Positions 61,889 through 64,000 of a stretch of 64,000 nt of DNA are shown piece by piece; the first letter of the stretch is position 1; each line of letters starts with the position of its first letter. The notes under the pieces are model-generated. The model worked only from the letters and a program-made list of their open reading frames with translations, was not told where the DNA came from and did no database searches. The DNA lies in NCBI RefSeq assembly GCF_001889165.1, contig NZ_CP016020.1, positions 744,001 to 808,000 of the forward strand, read 5' to 3'. The translations under genes and the position numbers were made by a program. Origin of the DNA: Bacillus weihaiensis. GTDB taxonomy: Bacteria; Bacillota; Bacilli; Bacillales; Bacillaceae.

Positions 61889-62653
61889 ATGCTTGCAATT
61901 GAACGACATGAGCGAATTCTTGCTCAGTTGGATAAAAATAAACGTGTGAAAGTATCGGATTTGAGTAATCTATTACAGGTTACAGAAAAAACGATAAGAG
62001 GAGACCTAGAGTTACTAGAGAAACGAGGACTATTAAAACGTGTTCATGGTGGTGCAGTATTGTTTGATGTGGAAGGAAGAATGTTGCCAATTGCTGACCG
62101 TCAATTAAGTCATCATGAGGTGAAGATAGCTATTGCACGTGAAGCATTAAAAAAAATAAAACCTCATGAAACTGTTCTAATGGATGGTGGAAGCACGGTA
62201 TTAGCTTTGGCGAAACTATTAGGAGATTTTCCGGTGACAGTCATTACAAATGACATAAAAATTGCAAACGTTTTATTAGAGAAACGAAATGTCCAATTAA
62301 TGGTTTTAGGGGGGATGAGGATAGATCAGTCTTCTTCATTAATGGGGAGTCAAGCAACAGAGATGTTAGTAAGAATGAAGGTGAACAAACTGTTCTTTGG
62401 ATCAACAGGTGTGTCAATTGACCATGGGTTATCCGTTTTTAATAGTATTCACGCAGACTGGAAAAAACATATTATTAAATGTTCCGATTATATCACTCTA
62501 CTAGCAGATTCGACAAAGTTTGAAAAAGTAGCACTAATCCAGTTTGCTTTACTTGAAGATGTTGATGCCATTGTCACTGACTCTAGCTTAAGCAACGAGA
62601 TACAGAGGAAGTTAGAAAATGATCAATTTCAACTCCATATTGCACAAATCTAA
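61889..62653 (+). CDS. DeoR/GlpR-family transcriptional regulator
   Basis: 254 aa. N-terminal DeoR helix-turn-helix (IERHERILAQLDKNKRVKVSDLSNLLQVTEKTIRGDLELLEKRGLLKRVHGGAV) and a C-terminal sugar-phosphate-sensing domain (MDGGSTVLALAKLL, VITNDIKIANVL, LLADSTKFEKVA). GGGAGG precedes the ATG. A terminator follows. The controlled genes are not in view unless the MFS gene downstream is one. Confidence 0.93.
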   Translation: MLAIERHERILAQLDKNKRVKVSDLSNLLQVTEKTIRGDLELLEKRGLLKRVHGGAVLFDVEGRMLPIADRQLSHHEVKIAIAREALKKIKPHETVLMDGGSTVLALAKLLGDFPVTVITNDIKIANVLLEKRNVQLMVLGGMRIDQSSSLMGSQATEMLVRMKVNKLFFGSTGVSIDHGLSVFNSIHADWKKHIIKCSDYITLLADSTKFEKVALIQFALLEDVDAIVTDSSLSNEIQRKLENDQFQLHIAQI

Positions 62654-62668
62654 ATAGAAGGATATTGA

Positions 62669-62706
62669 GATGATTTACGATGATTATTCGTTGTCATCTT
62701 TTTTTT
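62669..62706 (+). terminator. Terminator of the DeoR gene
   Basis: AGATGA and TCATCT form the closing stem of a 32-base hairpin followed by eight T. Confidence 0.7.
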
Positions 62707-62897
62707 GAAAAATACAGGGGGAAGTGTCATGAATTAACATGAAACAGACGATGACGATCTTCACCTGTGTGAAGGAAAAGAGAAGACTTACCTATAAGAC
62801 GAAAAAAAACAACACGCACCTAAAAAGGAGCAATTTCTTTCATATGTACCAGATGCTAAAATTTATATTTATCAACAAGAGAAGAGGGTGAGGATAT

Positions 62898-64000
62898 TTG
62901 TCAAAAGCATCGGTATCGGAAAAGAAAGTACAAGAACAGAGTTATTTTCATCCTAGTTTGATTGCTATGTATATTGATACGCTTGTTATGTCTATAGGAT
63001 TTTATATGCTTGTCCCCCTTTTAGGTGTTTATTTTATTAACCATCTTAATTGGAGCTCTACATTAACAGGTATGGTTCTTGCTATAAGTGGCCTTTCGCA
63101 GAATGGACTGCGTTTTTTTTGTGGGATAATAGCGGATCGGATTGGGTATAAGCAGGCTATTCTACTCGGAGTAGGTATTCGTGTAGCGGGTTTTATTCTA
63201 TATGGAATGGTGTCTCATCCTATAGGATTTGCGATGGCTGCCTTTATTTCAGGTTTAGGAGGAGCATTTTTTCATCCAGCAAGCTTTGGAGCATACGCAA
63301 GAATTACAACAGAAGAAATGAAGTCAAAGATTTTTAGTATTCGTGAGACATTAAGTAATGTTGGGTTTATATTAGGCCCAGTAATTGGAATGTTCTTGCT
63401 GCAATTTGATTTTAGGCTTGTTTGTTTTAGTTCGGCTTTCATGTTTATTTTGGCGTTTTTACTCTCTTGGTTTTTACTACCTGTAATGAAGGGAGAAGAA
63501 ACCAAAAAGCAGGAATTCATCCCAATTGTAAAACAAATTATGACAAATACGGAATTTCTTCGATTTTGCTTATTGATCATTGGTGTGTGGGCACTAAACG
63601 TTCAACTGTATCTCTCTGTTCCGATACAAGCTGAAATAATAGGTGTTGAGACAGATCTTATTGCGTACCTATACATGACGGGAGCTATTTTTATGGTGGT
63701 CTGTCAAATTCCCTTATTGCAATTTTTATCGAATAAAATAAAGCAATTCGACATCATGGCTTTAGGGACCATGATTCTTGGTACTAGTTTATTGCTTTTT
63801 GGTTTTACACAAGGTTTTTGGTCGCTACTGTTTGCAGTGTTAGTTTTCACCCTTGGTCAAATGCTAGTTACCCCGACAATGAATCATTTAATTACAAGTT
63901 ATTCTGATTCGCAGTCTTTTGCGACTTACTTTGGGTTTACTGGGTGGAGTTTTGCTATAGCTGGCTTTCTTGGCAATAGTGGAGGAGGTTTTCTGCATGA
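62898..64000 (+). CDS. MFS transporter, cut by the window end
   Basis: At least 367 aa, open at 64000. TTG start 62898 with GAGGGTG 7 bases upstream. About ten TM segments are seen. The motif-A loop reads FCGIIADRIGYKQA and motif C-like LSNVGFILGPVIGMFLL follows, so it belongs to the drug/H+ antiporter side of the MFS. It lies 245 bases past the DeoR gene, beyond a terminator. Substrate unknown. Confidence 0.9.
   Translation, partial: MSKASVSEKKVQEQSYFHPSLIAMYIDTLVMSIGFYMLVPLLGVYFINHLNWSSTLTGMVLAISGLSQNGLRFFCGIIADRIGYKQAILLGVGIRVAGFILYGMVSHPIGFAMAAFISGLGGAFFHPASFGAYARITTEEMKSKIFSIRETLSNVGFILGPVIGMFLLQFDFRLVCFSSAFMFILAFLLSWFLLPVMKGEETKKQEFIPIVKQIMTNTEFLRFCLLIIGVWALNVQLYLSVPIQAEIIGVETDLIAYLYMTGAIFMVVCQIPLLQFLSNKIKQFDIMALGTMILGTSLLLFGFTQGFWSLLFAVLVFTLGQMLVTPTMNHLITSYSDSQSFATYFGFTGWSFAIAGFLGNSGGGFLH

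Overview
The window comes from a low-GC, endospore-forming member of the Bacillaceae. The support is a complete GerA-type germinant receptor operon, a spore transglutaminase (tgl), a Spo0M-like protein, a des-desK-desR cold-membrane locus in the same order as in Bacillus subtilis, a CIRCE element, and gene starts with AGGAGG-type ribosome binding sites. I see no rRNA, tRNA or phage genes. The DNA is mostly ordinary chromosome, with one intact IS256-family insertion sequence and several families of intergenic repeats.

Layout. 1-10.7 kb: a co-oriented operon pairing signalling proteins (HPt-REC-GGDEF-REC, a single-domain REC, and a hybrid histidine kinase) with a membrane HEAT-repeat protein, a processive family 2 glycosyltransferase and a membrane-anchored glycosidase. 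It looks like a c-di-GMP-linked exopolysaccharide module. 10.9-18.2 kb: a YjbQ-family protein, tgl, an array of 21-bp repeats interrupted by the IS, a metallo-beta-lactamase-fold hydrolase, a heme-monooxygenase-like gene pair and a MarR regulator. 18.6-32.1 kb: a Cache-GGDEF protein, a CBO0543-family protein, a cold shock protein, an OmpR-type two-component pair followed by a PrsA-like foldase, a stand-alone trpB, a PrmA-like methyltransferase, a small-multidrug-export protein, ppaC and a 7TM-PAS-GGDEF protein. 32.3-39.2 kb: a TetR/RND efflux pair, a small operon (FbpB-like, half-length Spo0M, DUF1232) behind a yybP-ykoY manganese riboswitch, sasA, and a second TetR. 39.5-48.9 kb: a small basic protein, desR-desK-des, glpX, a second yybP-ykoY riboswitch ahead of a TerC/YjbE-family transporter, a lipoprotein, a secreted protein and a YwaF-like protein. 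49-64 kb: a LysM-3D protein, htpG with CIRCE, a STAS-domain protein, the ger operon, a CapA-like protein, a DHA2 MFS pump with a divergent TetR, a DeoR regulator, and an MFS gene running off the window end.

Three themes link genes. First, c-di-GMP: three GGDEF proteins are present and only the first, in the polysaccharide operon, keeps an RxxD inhibitory-site motif. Second, manganese: two riboswitches of one class, one before a predicted Mn exporter and one before an operon not usually linked to Mn, with the Mn-dependent pyrophosphatase also present. Third, temperature and stress: Des/DesK/DesR, Csp, HtpG under HrcA, and SasA.

The observations most worth following are the riboswitch-controlled FbpB/Spo0M/DUF1232 operon with its tandem-hairpin expression platform, the signalling-glycosyltransferase operon, and the IS256-type insertion that split a 21-bp repeat array so cleanly that the target duplication restores the repeat phase.
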